From contig JACUUX010000013.1 of assembly GCA_014859105.1 (NCBI GenBank), positions 1 through 55,653 of the forward strand: a stretch of 55,653 bases of DNA, written 5' to 3'. The stretch comes from Nitrospirota bacterium. GTDB lineage: Bacteria; Nitrospirota; Thermodesulfovibrionia; Thermodesulfovibrionales; SM23-35. Numbering within the stretch: the first letter of the stretch is position 1; each line of letters begins with the position of its first letter. Made by a program: the position numbers and the translations under genes. Shown one piece after another: positions 17,201 through 26,071 of the stretch. The notes beneath the pieces are model-generated. The model was not told the origin of the DNA and did no database searches. It was given only the letters and a program-made list of their open reading frames with translations.

Positions 17201-17901
17201 GAGCTGCAAACCTATCGGTCAAAACGGACAGGTTTGGAAGATATACCTTTACAGGGTTAGCGAACGGAAACTATACGATAACACCCGGGAAGGCAGGTTA
17301 CAGTTTTACTCCGGCGTTTAGACCTGTATTGCTCAACAATGCGAATGTAACCGGACAGAACTTCGCGGCTAGCTACGGATCTTTAGTAGTTGATACCTAC
17401 AGTATTTCAGGAACAGTAACCAATGCGGGCAATCCATTGCCTGGTGTTACGGTTGCTCTGAGTGGAAGCGCAGTTGCCGCAACCACAACTGACGGCAGCG
17501 GAAATTATACATTTCCAGGATTAGCAAACGGAGATTACACAATAGCGCCCAGTTTAGCAGAGTATTCCTTCACTCCGGCAAGCAGGGCTGTAACGATAAA
17601 TAATGGGAATCTAAGTGATCAAAACTTTAGCGGAACATATACGGGAGTAGCAGGCAACTATTCGATATCCGGCACCATAACCTTGCAATTGAGGCCATTT
17701 GCGGATGTAACAGTGACGTTGAGTGGAGATGCCAGCCGGACAGTGAATACAGACAGGTTTGGTAGATATACCTTTACAGGGTTAGCGAACGGAAACTATA
17801 CAATAACACCCGGCAAGGCAGGTTACAGTTTTACTCCGGCGGACAGGTCTGTAACAGTGAACAATGCGAATGTGACCGGACAGAACTTCAGTTCGTGGTA
17901 G
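14275..17901 (+). CDS. Secreted multidomain protein: LamG, SGNH hydrolase, LamG, InlB-like and CarboxypepD_reg repeats
   Basis: A 1208-residue exported protein with a GAGGAGGT Shine-Dalgarno and signal peptide (residues 1-32, ending SSQAQ). Domains in order: LamG/concanavalin-like about 35-250; SGNH/GDSL hydrolase about 262-470 with nucleophile S275 (LGDSITWG), N361 in HIGTND and a DLHPN motif around H446; Ig-like 475-556; second LamG 556-772; two InlB-type beta repeats 780-952; three carboxypeptidase-regulatory-like domains 956-1208. SGNH enzymes often deacetylate glycans, so action on the locus polysaccharide is a fair inference. No membrane anchor is visible at the C-terminus. The LamG repeats share a nearly identical 364-bp DNA block. 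Confidence 0.88.
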   Translation: MYKKNRLRILKIANMALSMLCFLLVICGSSQAQECVPNITNYWNLDETSGTSFSDSVGGINASCSGGSDCPDFTTSTNPGRIENALVFDGIIDGINVPPDASFDWANDVSFSIEFWMKTDAASTCSGNQVIVGRDDSATSLHWWVGCIDGGQSAFYLYKGGSGSGVVGTTDVTDGNWHHIVAVRDASTDPDQIRIYVNGMQEDSADVVYSTGFDSTAPLNIGHLTNSYHFAGTIDEVALYNRALSDTEIPSHYYIIRGYCDMCTMPIRIMPLGDSITWGNNTLTDIDYNVGYRQKLFLDLTGAGYNVDFVGSLQTGSLAIPSFDIDHEGHLGYRADEVAAEVFSWLLLNPADVALLHIGTNDISGNNEDPQEVAAILDEIDDYNEDITVILARIISRTDGKDVQTTNFNDAVETMANIRKAAGDKIIIVDQESALNYEDDMDGDLHPNQTGYDKMANVWLNALNYFLPLCSQGIPVIISDPVTLAVVEQPYTYDVEAIGNPVPTYSLITFPSGMTINENTGLIQWTPLAAGTFDVTVQATNTEGYDEQSFTIQVLTCPSDMSHYWTLDEDKQPYVDFYGGNNATCTNCPTPTIGKIDGAQQFSSGNQVNAVDDGTFDWGVTDSFSIEFWMKTDAASTCSGNQVIVGRDDSATSLHWWVGCIDGGQSAFYLYKGGSGSGVVGTTDVTDGNWHHIVAVRDASTDPDQIRIYVNGMQEDSADVVYSTGFDSTAPLNIGHLTNSYHFIGTIDEIAVYNKALSLSEIQEHYVSGSIGAGYCTMPSYTLTVSGSGNGTGTVTGSGINCTITNGTTSGDCSESFNPGANVTLTASANSGSTFSGWSGDCSGTGSCNLTMDSNKTVTAGFELADTHTLTINGSGTGSGTVTGNGINCVITNGIAGGDCTEDYELGTVVTLTASANADSVFAGWSGGGCSGTGQCVITINAAKTVTAEFRGRYSISGTVTFQLRPFADVTVTLSGAANLSVKTDRFGRYTFTGLANGNYTITPGKAGYSFTPAFRPVLLNNANVTGQNFAASYGSLVVDTYSISGTVTNAGNPLPGVTVALSGSAVAATTTDGSGNYTFPGLANGDYTIAPSLAEYSFTPASRAVTINNGNLSDQNFSGTYTGVAGNYSISGTITLQLRPFADVTVTLSGDASRTVNTDRFGRYTFTGLANGNYTITPGKAGYSFTPADRSVTVNNANVTGQNFSSW
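14601..14964 (+). repeat. 364-bp direct repeat, copy 1 (LamG domain)
   Basis: By eye this copy differs at one position (GACTAA against GACCAA) from 16140-16503. Flanking LamG sequence diverges sharply on both sides. Confidence 0.85.
16140..16503 (+). repeat. 364-bp direct repeat, copy 2 (LamG domain)
   Basis: Near-identical to 14601-14964 in the same gene and frame. The sharp block boundaries fit gene conversion or a very recent duplication. Confidence 0.85.
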
Positions 17902-17914
17902 CAGTAAAAAATAC

Positions 17915-19372
17915 GTGATTCAGAATAAAGTAGCCCTTTTCATCACAATGCTTTGCGTGAGCATTTTCATGTTCACAGGATGTGATCGAAGTTCGTCAGA
18001 GAAAGTTTTGTCAGTCGATGGGCATCTTTTTTCTGGAGTTCTTAGGATAAATCCAGACAATCCCCGCTACTTTACGGATGACAGCGGTAAGGCAATATAT
18101 CTTACTGGCTCACATACATGGGCTAATGGTAAGATTCATTTTGGACCAGTATCATGGGATAATTTTGACTATGAAAATTATCTAAACTATCTCATAAACT
18201 GGAATCACAATTTCATTCGATTGTGGATGTGGGAACATCCACAAGGAGAGGGACCCAATGGTATTGTTATCGTTGATCCGGTGCCTTTTAAACGAACAGG
18301 TCCAGGTAGTGCAAATGATGGAAAGCCCAAATTTGATTTAACCCAGTTTAACCAAGCTTATTTCGATTTCCTGCGGTCAAGAGTTATTGCTGCGAGAGAC
18401 AAGGGAATATATATAAGCATAATGCTCTTTTCTGGTGATATGACTTATGGTAATACATGGCATTACCACCCTTTTAATGTTGCCAATAATATTAACGAAA
18501 TCGATGCAGACCTAAATGAGGATGGAACCGGTCTTGAATACTATAGTCTTGAGAATCCTCAAATCAAAGCTATACAGAAGTCTTATATCCGAAAAATAGT
18601 AGATACTGTCAATGATTTAGACAATGTCCTTTACGAAATAGGAAATGAAATCAATCCTTCCTCTGATTCTACAAATTGGCAATACTATATGATTAAATAT
18701 ATAAAAAGCTATGAGTCAAGCAAACCAAAACAGCATCCGGTCGGCATGACAGCGGCATATCCACTCTGGAACGATTTAAACAAACCACTATTTAATAGTC
18801 CCGCAGATTGGATATCTCCAGGAGGAAAATCAGGTAGCCTCCCTGATTATGGCAATGACCCACCTGTCAATGACGGAAGTAAGGTCATACTGCTTGATAC
18901 GGATCACATTTCACCCAGACCTTCTGGCAGGCATTGGGCTTGGAAGAGCTTCCTCAGAGGATACAATCCAATTTATATGGATTCAATTGCTCCATGGCCT
19001 TACGCATCGATCAATGAATCCTGGCAAGATTTTAATTATCCCATTCGTTGGGAGCAACGGAAAGCTATGGGATATGCTCTCGCATATGCCAAGAAAATGA
19101 ATCTTAAAGATATGAAACCCTTTAGTGACCTTTCGTCAACTTCATACTGCTTAGCAAACCTTGGTGTGGAGTACCTTATATACCAACCAATATTAAACAG
19201 TACATTCTCTGTGAAGCTTGCTGCAGGTACTTACAGCTATGAGTGGTTTAATCCAGGATCAGGTTCGATTGTTGTCTCAACAGGAGATTTTGTAGCAAAT
19301 GGAAGCACAAAGTCTTTTACCCCTCCCTTTAATAGCGATTCGGTTTTATATATTTACGCAAGTTCCAGGTGA
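17915..19372 (+). CDS. Lipoprotein with glycoside-hydrolase-like TIM barrel (DUF4038/DUF6298-like)
   Basis: A 485-residue protein with a GTG start, hydrophobic signal segment and lipobox FTGC placing the lipid-modified Cys near residue 23. The mature part reads like the cellulase-like/DUF4038 barrels: YFTDDSGKAIYLTGSHTW, HNFIRLWMWEHP, a YEIGNEIN segment with a candidate acid/base Glu, and a C-terminal beta domain (GTYSYEWFNPGSG) as found in collagen-binding-like modules. It is probably an outer-membrane or periplasmic glycosidase acting on the polysaccharide of this locus. It begins 14 bases after the SGNH gene, suggesting co-expression. Substrate unknown. Confidence 0.78.
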   Translation: MIQNKVALFITMLCVSIFMFTGCDRSSSEKVLSVDGHLFSGVLRINPDNPRYFTDDSGKAIYLTGSHTWANGKIHFGPVSWDNFDYENYLNYLINWNHNFIRLWMWEHPQGEGPNGIVIVDPVPFKRTGPGSANDGKPKFDLTQFNQAYFDFLRSRVIAARDKGIYISIMLFSGDMTYGNTWHYHPFNVANNINEIDADLNEDGTGLEYYSLENPQIKAIQKSYIRKIVDTVNDLDNVLYEIGNEINPSSDSTNWQYYMIKYIKSYESSKPKQHPVGMTAAYPLWNDLNKPLFNSPADWISPGGKSGSLPDYGNDPPVNDGSKVILLDTDHISPRPSGRHWAWKSFLRGYNPIYMDSIAPWPYASINESWQDFNYPIRWEQRKAMGYALAYAKKMNLKDMKPFSDLSSTSYCLANLGVEYLIYQPILNSTFSVKLAAGTYSYEWFNPGSGSIVVSTGDFVANGSTKSFTPPFNSDSVLYIYASSR

Positions 19373-19384
19373 TCAGATTCGCTT

Positions 19385-20071
19385 ATGAAAATTATTCCGA
19401 ATTTTCTGAAAAGATTATTCCGGAAATCAGTCAGAAAATTTTTAGTTCCACTTGGTATTTTGCTTTATGAAGTCAGAGCTGAAATCGAAAAAGCAACATT
19501 GCCAAAATTCGGTAATAAACCCACGAACTTGAAAATTGACCTGCCGAGGAGGATAGCAAATCCAGAGGAAATATTTTTAGGTGACAATATCTATATAGGT
19601 CCCGGTTCTCTTCTGACTGCTATTGCTCAATATCCCAGCCCTGTTATGAGACATCCGGATAAAAAACATAAAATACAGGAATTCAAGCCTAAAATTATCA
19701 TTGGTAATAGAGTAACATCTACTGGTAATCTTCAAATTGCAGCAGTACAAGAAATTATTATAGAGGATGACGTTATGTTTGCCTCAAATATAAACATGAC
19801 GGATGGTTTACATGGATATGAAAATGCAAACGAACCATATAAATATCAAAATATTTTCAGAATTGCACCTATCAGAATCAAACGAGGTTGCTGGATCGGG
19901 CAAAACGTAGTCATATTACCAGGTGTTACTATCGGTGAATTCTCGATTATAGGAGCAAATAGTGTCGTAACAAAAAACATTCCTGACAGATGTATTGCAG
20001 TTGGAGCACCCGCTAAAGTTGTTAAAAAATGGGATGATACTGACCAGAGATGGATTCCTGCGGATGATTAA
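19385..20071 (+). CDS. Left-handed beta-helix acyltransferase (hexapeptide repeats)
   Basis: A 228-residue protein with several isoleucine-rich hexapeptide turns (IFLGDNIYIGPGS, IIIGNRVTSTG, IIIEDDVMFASN) and a classic C-terminal block CWIGQNVVILPGVTIGEFSIIGANSVVTKNIPDRCIAVGAPAKVVKK (named here by its key elements W-I-G-x-N, P-G-V-x-I-G and G-A-P-A-K). This resembles the WbbJ/maltose O-acetyltransferase group, which uses acetyl-CoA. It probably O- or N-acetylates a sugar of the repeat unit. It overlaps the next gene by 8 bases. Confidence 0.9.
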   Translation: MKIIPNFLKRLFRKSVRKFLVPLGILLYEVRAEIEKATLPKFGNKPTNLKIDLPRRIANPEEIFLGDNIYIGPGSLLTAIAQYPSPVMRHPDKKHKIQEFKPKIIIGNRVTSTGNLQIAAVQEIIIEDDVMFASNINMTDGLHGYENANEPYKYQNIFRIAPIRIKRGCWIGQNVVILPGVTIGEFSIIGANSVVTKNIPDRCIAVGAPAKVVKKWDDTDQRWIPADD

Positions 20072-21023
20072 TAAAACTCAACCGTTGGTTACAATCGCCA
20101 CACCCACGTATAACCGGGCAGATGCCTTTCTAAGGGATGCAATCGAAAGCGCACTGAACCAGACCTACGAAAATGTTGAGATAATCGTCTCTGATAATTG
20201 TTCCCAGGATAATACGGAAATGGTCGTAAGTACCTTTAACGATAAACGCATCCGTTATTTCAGACAGAAAGAAAATATCGGCGCAAATAATAATTTCAAC
20301 TTCTGTCTCAAACAGGCAAAAGGAAAATATTTCTTATTATTGCATGATGATGATCTCATTGATAATGATTTCGCAGAAACCTGTATGAGAGCCTCTCAAT
20401 TTAAAACAGCTGTTGGTATTATAAGAACTGGCACCCGCATAATTGACTCCCAAGATTCAGTGATCAATGAAATACCAAATATGGTTGCAGGCTTCTCAAC
20501 GGAAGATTTCTTCCTTGCATGGTTTCACAACAAAACTGCCTTATCATATCTTTGCAGCACGTTATTTAATACTGGAAGATTAAGAGAAATTGGCGGATTT
20601 CGATCACGACATAACCTTTTGCAGGATGCTTTTGCTGTTGTAAAACTCAATGAGAAATTTGGCAGAATAGATATACATGATGTTAAGGCGAGTTTCCGAA
20701 AACATCCTCTCGAACTGACTTTTGCTGCTAAAGTAGGCCACTGGTGTGACGAATTCATAGCTCTTTTGGATTTAATGTGCGAGGCAGTAACAAACAATAA
20801 AGAGATGATTAAAACTGAAGGTTTAAAGTTTTTCGCTAAATTATGCTATAACAGGGCGCAATCAGTTAAGACATTCCCGCGGCGTTTTTTTGCATATTCT
20901 ATTGTTTTCAAAAAATTTCAATACCGTTATCCACCTCCCATGCATGATTTGTTTTTCAAATCTCCATTCTATTCAGGACTTCGCAGAGTAAAGAAGATCA
21001 TAAAGGAAAATAGTTGTATTTGA
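20064..21023 (+). CDS. Family 2 glycosyltransferase
   Basis: GT-A transferase of about 319 residues: MINKTQPLVTIATPTYNRAD at the start, IIVSDNCSQDNT and the metal-binding LLHDDDLID. I start it at ATG 20064, overlapping the acyltransferase stop, because upstream codons in the same frame fall inside that gene. The C-terminal helical region (KFFAKLCYNRAQS) is typical of rhamnosyl/abequosyl-type GT2 enzymes. Donor and acceptor unknown. Confidence 0.9.
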   Translation: MINKTQPLVTIATPTYNRADAFLRDAIESALNQTYENVEIIVSDNCSQDNTEMVVSTFNDKRIRYFRQKENIGANNNFNFCLKQAKGKYFLLLHDDDLIDNDFAETCMRASQFKTAVGIIRTGTRIIDSQDSVINEIPNMVAGFSTEDFFLAWFHNKTALSYLCSTLFNTGRLREIGGFRSRHNLLQDAFAVVKLNEKFGRIDIHDVKASFRKHPLELTFAAKVGHWCDEFIALLDLMCEAVTNNKEMIKTEGLKFFAKLCYNRAQSVKTFPRRFFAYSIVFKKFQYRYPPPMHDLFFKSPFYSGLRRVKKIIKENSCI

Positions 21024-21038
21024 ATACCTTAAATTTCA

Positions 21039-21755
21039 ATGAAAAATAAAAATACCTGGCAGCCAACCAAATTTGTAAAAACAAAATCCGGATGTGTTCC
21101 TAATAATAATACCATGCATGTTAGCGTCGGTTCGCGCTTTATTACCGGTATTCTTGGAGAACTTTATCATGATCTTCTGAAAAAACATGCGACCGGAGTG
21201 CTATTGGATCTTGGTTGTGGAAATGTACCCTTGTATGATGTCTATAGGGAATATGTTACTGACAATATTTGTATCGATTGGAATAAAAATCCATATCTTG
21301 ACTATGAGACCGATTTTAATAATTTCATTCCCCTTGAAAGTAATACGTTCGATACGATTCTGTGCACCGACGTTCTGGAACATATTGCTGAACCGCACAA
21401 GCTTTTCGGTGAAATGGCAAGATTATTAAAACCAAACGGAAAACTCATTCTTGCTGTGCCATTTTACTACTGGATACACGAGGAACCTCATGATTACTTC
21501 AGATATACAAGATATGCTCTGCAAAAGTTTTGCAAGGATAATAAATTAATTGTAGTAGAATTGAACTCTTATGGCGGTATACCAGAAATTATTATTGATA
21601 TTATCTCGAAGAATGTTAGACGCTTCAGAACTTTATCGAATATAATTCTTAGGTTATCCCATTTTATTTTGAACACACAGTTCGCAAAAAATTATCATAT
21701 GAAAACCCGCCAGAGCTTTCCATTGGGGTATTATCTGGTAGCTCAGAAACCTTAA
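21039..21755 (+). CDS. Class I SAM-dependent methyltransferase
   Basis: A 238-residue Methyltransf_11/23-type enzyme with motif I VLLDLGCGNVPLYDVY, the acidic ICIDWNKN at the end of the second strand, ILCTDVLEHIAEPHKLF (motif IV) and LLKPNGKLILAVPFYY. Between GT2 and GT4 genes, it is likely to O-methylate a sugar hydroxyl of the glycan; capping methylation in ABC-type export is another possibility. Target not deducible. Confidence 0.88.
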   Translation: MKNKNTWQPTKFVKTKSGCVPNNNTMHVSVGSRFITGILGELYHDLLKKHATGVLLDLGCGNVPLYDVYREYVTDNICIDWNKNPYLDYETDFNNFIPLESNTFDTILCTDVLEHIAEPHKLFGEMARLLKPNGKLILAVPFYYWIHEEPHDYFRYTRYALQKFCKDNKLIVVELNSYGGIPEIIIDIISKNVRRFRTLSNIILRLSHFILNTQFAKNYHMKTRQSFPLGYYLVAQKP

Positions 21756-21788
21756 TATACAGGACAAAGTGTGAAAATCCGCTAAGAT

Positions 21789-23024
21789 ATGAAAATTGCC
21801 ATTTTTGTAAGTTTATTTCCCCGCCTTTCTGAGACCTTTATTTTGAATCAGATTACAGGGCTGATAGATAGAGGACATGAAGTTGATATTTATGCTTATG
21901 GTCCCGGTAATGAAACTGAGATGCACGCCGATATAAATAGATATAACTTATTAACCCGTACGTTTTATTATGGAGATTTTTATCAAAAGATACCGGCAAA
22001 TAAGACTCTTCGTCTTGTGAGAGGCATGAATATTTTATTAAATAATTTTTATAAGAAACCTGTACCTCTTTTGAACGCATTGAATATGTTTAAGTTTGCA
22101 AAAGAAGCCATTTCATTAAGCATTTTATTCAAAATTATACCCTTTTTCGATAAAGGTCCATATGATATTATCCATTGTCATTTCGGTCCAAATGGCATCA
22201 TCGGTGCTTTATTGAAAGATACGGGAACTTTTAAAAGTAGATTGATTACAACATTCCATGCTTATGATATAACACAATATATCAGGAGGAATGGAAATAT
22301 CTATAAATATCTTTTTAAAAACGGGGATGTGTTCTGCCCGGTAAGTTATAGATGGAAAGATGAATTAATCAGATTGGGATGTAATGAAGATAAAATTATT
22401 GTCCACAGAATGGGTATAAACACAAATAAATTCAGTTTTTCTCCACATGTGCCCGGGAAAAATGGCAAAATAAGTTTGCTTACCGTTGCACGCCTTGTTG
22501 AAAAAAAAGGTGTAAAATATGGCATCCTCGCAGTTGCAAAAACTCTTAATAAATACCCGGATATAGAATACAGAATAGCCGGTGACGGCCCTTTAAGAGG
22601 AGAACTTGAAAATTTAATAAAAGAATTGAAGGTTGGAGACAATATCAAATTGTTTGGCTGGAAAAAACAGGAAGAGATAGTACAATTAATGAAAGAATCG
22701 GACATTCTGTTAGCACCAAGTGTGACAGCTGAAAATGGCGATCAGGAGGGAATCCCCGTTGTACTGATGGAAGCAATGGCAATGGGATTGCCTGTAATAA
22801 GTACTTATCATAGCGGTATACCTGAACTTGTTCAAGATGGAATAACCGGATTTCTTGTCCCAGAGAGAGATACTAATGCTTTATCAGAGAAATTAATATA
22901 TCTTATTGAGCATAAAAATATATTGCCGGAATTTAGCAGAGCAGGACGCAATCGTGTTACACAGCATTATGATATTAATAAATTGAATGACGAATTGGTG
23001 TCACTGTATCAGAGTCTTATATAA
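21789..23024 (+). CDS. Family 4 glycosyltransferase
   Basis: A 411-residue GT-B retaining transferase. The C-terminal domain shows LLTVARLVEKKGVKYGILA, YRIAGDGPLRGELENL, the GWKKQEEIVQLMKESDILLAPS segment and the E-x7-E motif EGIPVVLMEAMAMGLPVI. The N-terminal half (FVSLFPRLSETFILNQI) resembles WcaL/colanic-acid-type transferases. It probably builds the repeat unit or the adaptor region in the cytoplasm. Confidence 0.93.
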   Translation: MKIAIFVSLFPRLSETFILNQITGLIDRGHEVDIYAYGPGNETEMHADINRYNLLTRTFYYGDFYQKIPANKTLRLVRGMNILLNNFYKKPVPLLNALNMFKFAKEAISLSILFKIIPFFDKGPYDIIHCHFGPNGIIGALLKDTGTFKSRLITTFHAYDITQYIRRNGNIYKYLFKNGDVFCPVSYRWKDELIRLGCNEDKIIVHRMGINTNKFSFSPHVPGKNGKISLLTVARLVEKKGVKYGILAVAKTLNKYPDIEYRIAGDGPLRGELENLIKELKVGDNIKLFGWKKQEEIVQLMKESDILLAPSVTAENGDQEGIPVVLMEAMAMGLPVISTYHSGIPELVQDGITGFLVPERDTNALSEKLIYLIEHKNILPEFSRAGRNRVTQHYDINKLNDELVSLYQSLI

Positions 23025-23101
23025 TTCCTGTTAAACTCGATATTCCAGTCTTGCCACAGGGTTCTTCATTAACTGCATTTTTTAATAAGTAGATATTCAG
23101 G

Positions 23102-24010
23102 ATGTCGAGAACAAAATCCAGCAGCATTATCAAACCTGATTTCTTAATAATTGGTGCACAAAAATGCGGTACGACATGGCTTTGGGCAATGCTGAAACAG
23201 CACCCAAGAACTGGATTACCTCTGGAGAAAGAGATCGATTTTTTTGGCTCTTCTGAAATCTTCGGCAAAGGGAAAGAATGGTATTATAGTCACTTTACTC
23301 AGATAGACCCATACAAAGTAACAGGAGAGGCATCAACAACATATCTATATGATTACGTACCCTACTGGTACAATTCATCAAATAATCTGGAGTATGATTA
23401 CTCACTGCCAAAGATTCCGGAATTGATTACACAAGAACTGCCCGACATAAAAATTATTATTCTTTTAAGAGACCCTGTCCAGAGAGCTATATCTGCTTAT
23501 AAACACCTGATAAGAGTGAAATCTATTTCACCATTTTCTGCATTAAAGAAAACAGCTATGAGTCTTCCCAAAAAGCGAATACTTGAATATGGCTTTTATG
23601 CTAAATATATCAAGTTATGGAAACAATTTGTACCATCAGAAAGAATGCGAGTTTATATATTCGAAGAAGATATTATAAAACGGCCGGAAGAAACCCTGAA
23701 AGATGTTTTTAGTTTTTTGAATCTTGATATAGAGTTTAAACCCATTAATACAAGAAAAGCCGTTTATAAGAGCTTAGGGTGGTCTCAATTATTATTAAAT
23801 TATTATATGGGTAAATTGTCGGGTAAAATTATCGTTACCAGAGCGATATCTAATTTGTTTAATGGTCTCGATAATCTATTAAATCCTTTGTTTGTTAAAA
23901 AAACAGATATAGAATTTTTACGATCAATCTATCTGCCTGAAAAAGAAGAATTAGAAAATGTTCTTCAACGGAAACTCGATTGCTGGAAATATAATTATGG
24001 AAAACCCTGA
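23102..24010 (+). CDS. PAPS-dependent sulfotransferase
   Basis: A 302-residue protein with the sulfotransferase 5'-phosphosulfate loop IIGAQKCGTTWLWAM (K21 to T25) and the 3'-phosphate motif LLRDPVQRAISAY (R123, S131). It matches the heparan/NodH-like sulfotransferase fold, which transfers sulfate from PAPS to a sugar hydroxyl or amine. The exported polysaccharide may therefore be sulfated. No PAPS-synthesis genes lie in the window. The gene overlaps the next by 14 bases. Confidence 0.9.
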   Translation: MSRTKSSSIIKPDFLIIGAQKCGTTWLWAMLKQHPRTGLPLEKEIDFFGSSEIFGKGKEWYYSHFTQIDPYKVTGEASTTYLYDYVPYWYNSSNNLEYDYSLPKIPELITQELPDIKIIILLRDPVQRAISAYKHLIRVKSISPFSALKKTAMSLPKKRILEYGFYAKYIKLWKQFVPSERMRVYIFEEDIIKRPEETLKDVFSFLNLDIEFKPINTRKAVYKSLGWSQLLLNYYMGKLSGKIIVTRAISNLFNGLDNLLNPLFVKKTDIEFLRSIYLPEKEELENVLQRKLDCWKYNYGKP

Positions 24011-24986
24011 TAAAATTCAATCATTGAAACAGTGCCCGATGAATAATCCTCTTATCTCGATAGTAGTTTGTACTTATAATCGAGTGCAGATGCTTGAAAG
24101 AACAATGGAAAGTATTTTTGCACAACAGTACAGACCGGTTGAAATATTAATAATTGATGATGGGTCAACAGACAATACCGGCGAATTGATCGAAGGCTAT
24201 GGTAATAAAGTACGCTATCACCGGCAGGAAAACAAAGGAATAGCTGCTGCCCGTACTATTGGATGCAAACTTGCAGAGGGAGAATATATTGCTTTTCAGG
24301 ATGATGATGATTTGATGCCGCCAAATAGAATCATTTGTCTTTATAAAGCGCTATGCCGTTATCCGGATGCGGTATTAGCTGTAGGGGACTGGGTTTATAT
24401 AGATGCTGAAGGTAACTCAACAGGCAAGCGGAGCAAATTCAATATCCATGCGGAAAACGGAGAGCCGACCTTAATAGAGGACGGATACAAGGCAGTTTTG
24501 TGGCCCTTTGTGACACCCCTGCCGCATACCACTCTTTTCAAGAGAGCTGACGGGGAATGTATCGGATGGTTTGATGATGCAAGGTTTTTTCATGGCTGCT
24601 CGGATACCGATTTTTTTGCGTGTTTAGGTCAGCTCGGGCCGATCGTATATGTGCCTGAAATTGTATCTTACTATCGCATGGGACATAATCAGCTATGGGC
24701 AAATAACTTTTTAGGAGAATACAGCAGATTCTTATTATTAGAGAAACATTTAAATGCTATAACATCAGACAGAAACGATTTGAAAAAAAGATTACAATTC
24801 AGAATGTTGAACGTACTCAAGCAAATTGCAAGTCTTCAAAAGAACGGCGACAGACCATCACATTCAGTTCCCGGAGATTATTTGAAAAGAGGGTTATCGT
24901 TATTAGATCTAACAGGGAAATTAAAATATCAATGGTATGCTTCAGTTAGGCTCCCTGTTAGAAGATTCGTATTGGGTCAATCGTAA
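23997..24986 (+). CDS. Family 2 glycosyltransferase
   Basis: About 329 residues. LISIVVCTYNRVQMLERTM, ILIIDDGSTDNTGEL, the IAAARTIGCKLAEGEYIAFQDDDDLM block and a later FHGCSDTDFF are diagnostic for GT2. I start at ATG 23997, overlapping the sulfotransferase end; ATG 24039, directly before the conserved domain, is an alternative, and ATG 23958 lies well inside the upstream gene. Role: one glycosidic linkage of the glycan. Confidence 0.9.
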   Translation: MENPDKIQSLKQCPMNNPLISIVVCTYNRVQMLERTMESIFAQQYRPVEILIIDDGSTDNTGELIEGYGNKVRYHRQENKGIAAARTIGCKLAEGEYIAFQDDDDLMPPNRIICLYKALCRYPDAVLAVGDWVYIDAEGNSTGKRSKFNIHAENGEPTLIEDGYKAVLWPFVTPLPHTTLFKRADGECIGWFDDARFFHGCSDTDFFACLGQLGPIVYVPEIVSYYRMGHNQLWANNFLGEYSRFLLLEKHLNAITSDRNDLKKRLQFRMLNVLKQIASLQKNGDRPSHSVPGDYLKRGLSLLDLTGKLKYQWYASVRLPVRRFVLGQS

Positions 24987-25027
24987 AAGTGAAACCTATC
25001 TGCCTGATAAATCAGGAGGACAAAATA

Positions 25028-26071
25028 ATGCACAATGCGGCGAAGATTGCCATTGTGGGATGTGGATTGATAACCAGGTCAGCGCATCTGCCTGCGGCAC
25101 TCAGGTCTCCTAAGATCAACCTCATCGCTTTGGTGGATAGCCAGATTGAGAATGCTGAGGTTCTGAGAAATACATTTGCCCTGAATTGTAAGATCAGTCG
25201 AAACTTAAGTGAAATTATCGACGAGGTTGAAGGCGTTGTTATTGCTACACCAAATGATACGCATTATCCCATAGCTAAAGCAATACTGGAAAAAAAGGTT
25301 CCCGTATTAATTGAAAAGCCAATTACCACCACTTATGAAGATGCAATAAAACTTTGTAAACTTGCTGAGACTAATAATGCCTTTATATCTGTGGGATATA
25401 GAACTCGCTATTACCCCAGTGTTATCATGTTCAAACGATTGCTTGACAGAGCTTATTTTGGCAGAATCAATCATTTTCATTATGAGTTTGGCACACATGG
25501 AGGTTGGGCACCAGTTTCCGGATATAATTTAGATCGGGAAAAATCTGGAGGTGGTGTTTTAGTTGTTTCAGGTACTCATTTTCTTGATAGAATGCTCTAC
25601 TGGTTTGGAGAACCGAAAGAAATTATTTATAGAGACGACAGCTATGGCGGTGTTGAGGCAAATTGCAAAGCAGAATTATTTTTTGAGAACAAATTAGGAG
25701 TATTTACAGGAACTTTTTTTATGTCTAAAACGACAAAATTAAAAAATAAGTTTATTCTGGACGCTGAAAGCTATGTGTGCGAATTGAGTGAGTCGGAAAC
25801 AGAAAGAATTAGCTTATCGCCTAAAAATGATCTGGACATAAAAATGGAGATATATTCTAATACAATTACCGATAACGAACAAAAAATAGACTATTTTCAA
25901 AGACAAATAGAAGAATTTGCTGAAAACATTCACCAACGGGGCAAACCTACAATTGATGGTTGGTTTGCCGCACGCTCTGTTAAACTTATCGAAGAAATGT
26001 ATAAAAAACGTTTACAACTTGATGAACCATGGATCATATATAAAAATGCGGCGGTAAGTGAACATGTTTGA
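25028..26071 (+). CDS. Gfo/Idh/MocA-family NAD(P)-dependent oxidoreductase
   Basis: A 347-residue protein starting MHNAAKIAIVGCGLITRSAHLPAAL (Rossmann GxGxxx) with the family-defining EKP motif in VLIEKPITTTYEDA. The family oxidises or reduces sugar hydroxyls, for example at C3 of UDP-GlcNAcA in WbpB-type enzymes. ATG 25028 has an AGGAGG Shine-Dalgarno 9 bases upstream, so I reject the longer GTG frame from 24989. The stop overlaps the next gene. Confidence 0.92.
   Translation: MHNAAKIAIVGCGLITRSAHLPAALRSPKINLIALVDSQIENAEVLRNTFALNCKISRNLSEIIDEVEGVVIATPNDTHYPIAKAILEKKVPVLIEKPITTTYEDAIKLCKLAETNNAFISVGYRTRYYPSVIMFKRLLDRAYFGRINHFHYEFGTHGGWAPVSGYNLDREKSGGGVLVVSGTHFLDRMLYWFGEPKEIIYRDDSYGGVEANCKAELFFENKLGVFTGTFFMSKTTKLKNKFILDAESYVCELSESETERISLSPKNDLDIKMEIYSNTITDNEQKIDYFQRQIEEFAENIHQRGKPTIDGWFAARSVKLIEEMYKKRLQLDEPWIIYKNAAVSEHV

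Noticed and set aside
24989..25027. Extended N-terminus (GTG start) for the Gfo/Idh oxidoreductase
   Set aside because: ATG 25028 has an AGGAGG motif at ideal spacing and starts directly at the Rossmann strand.
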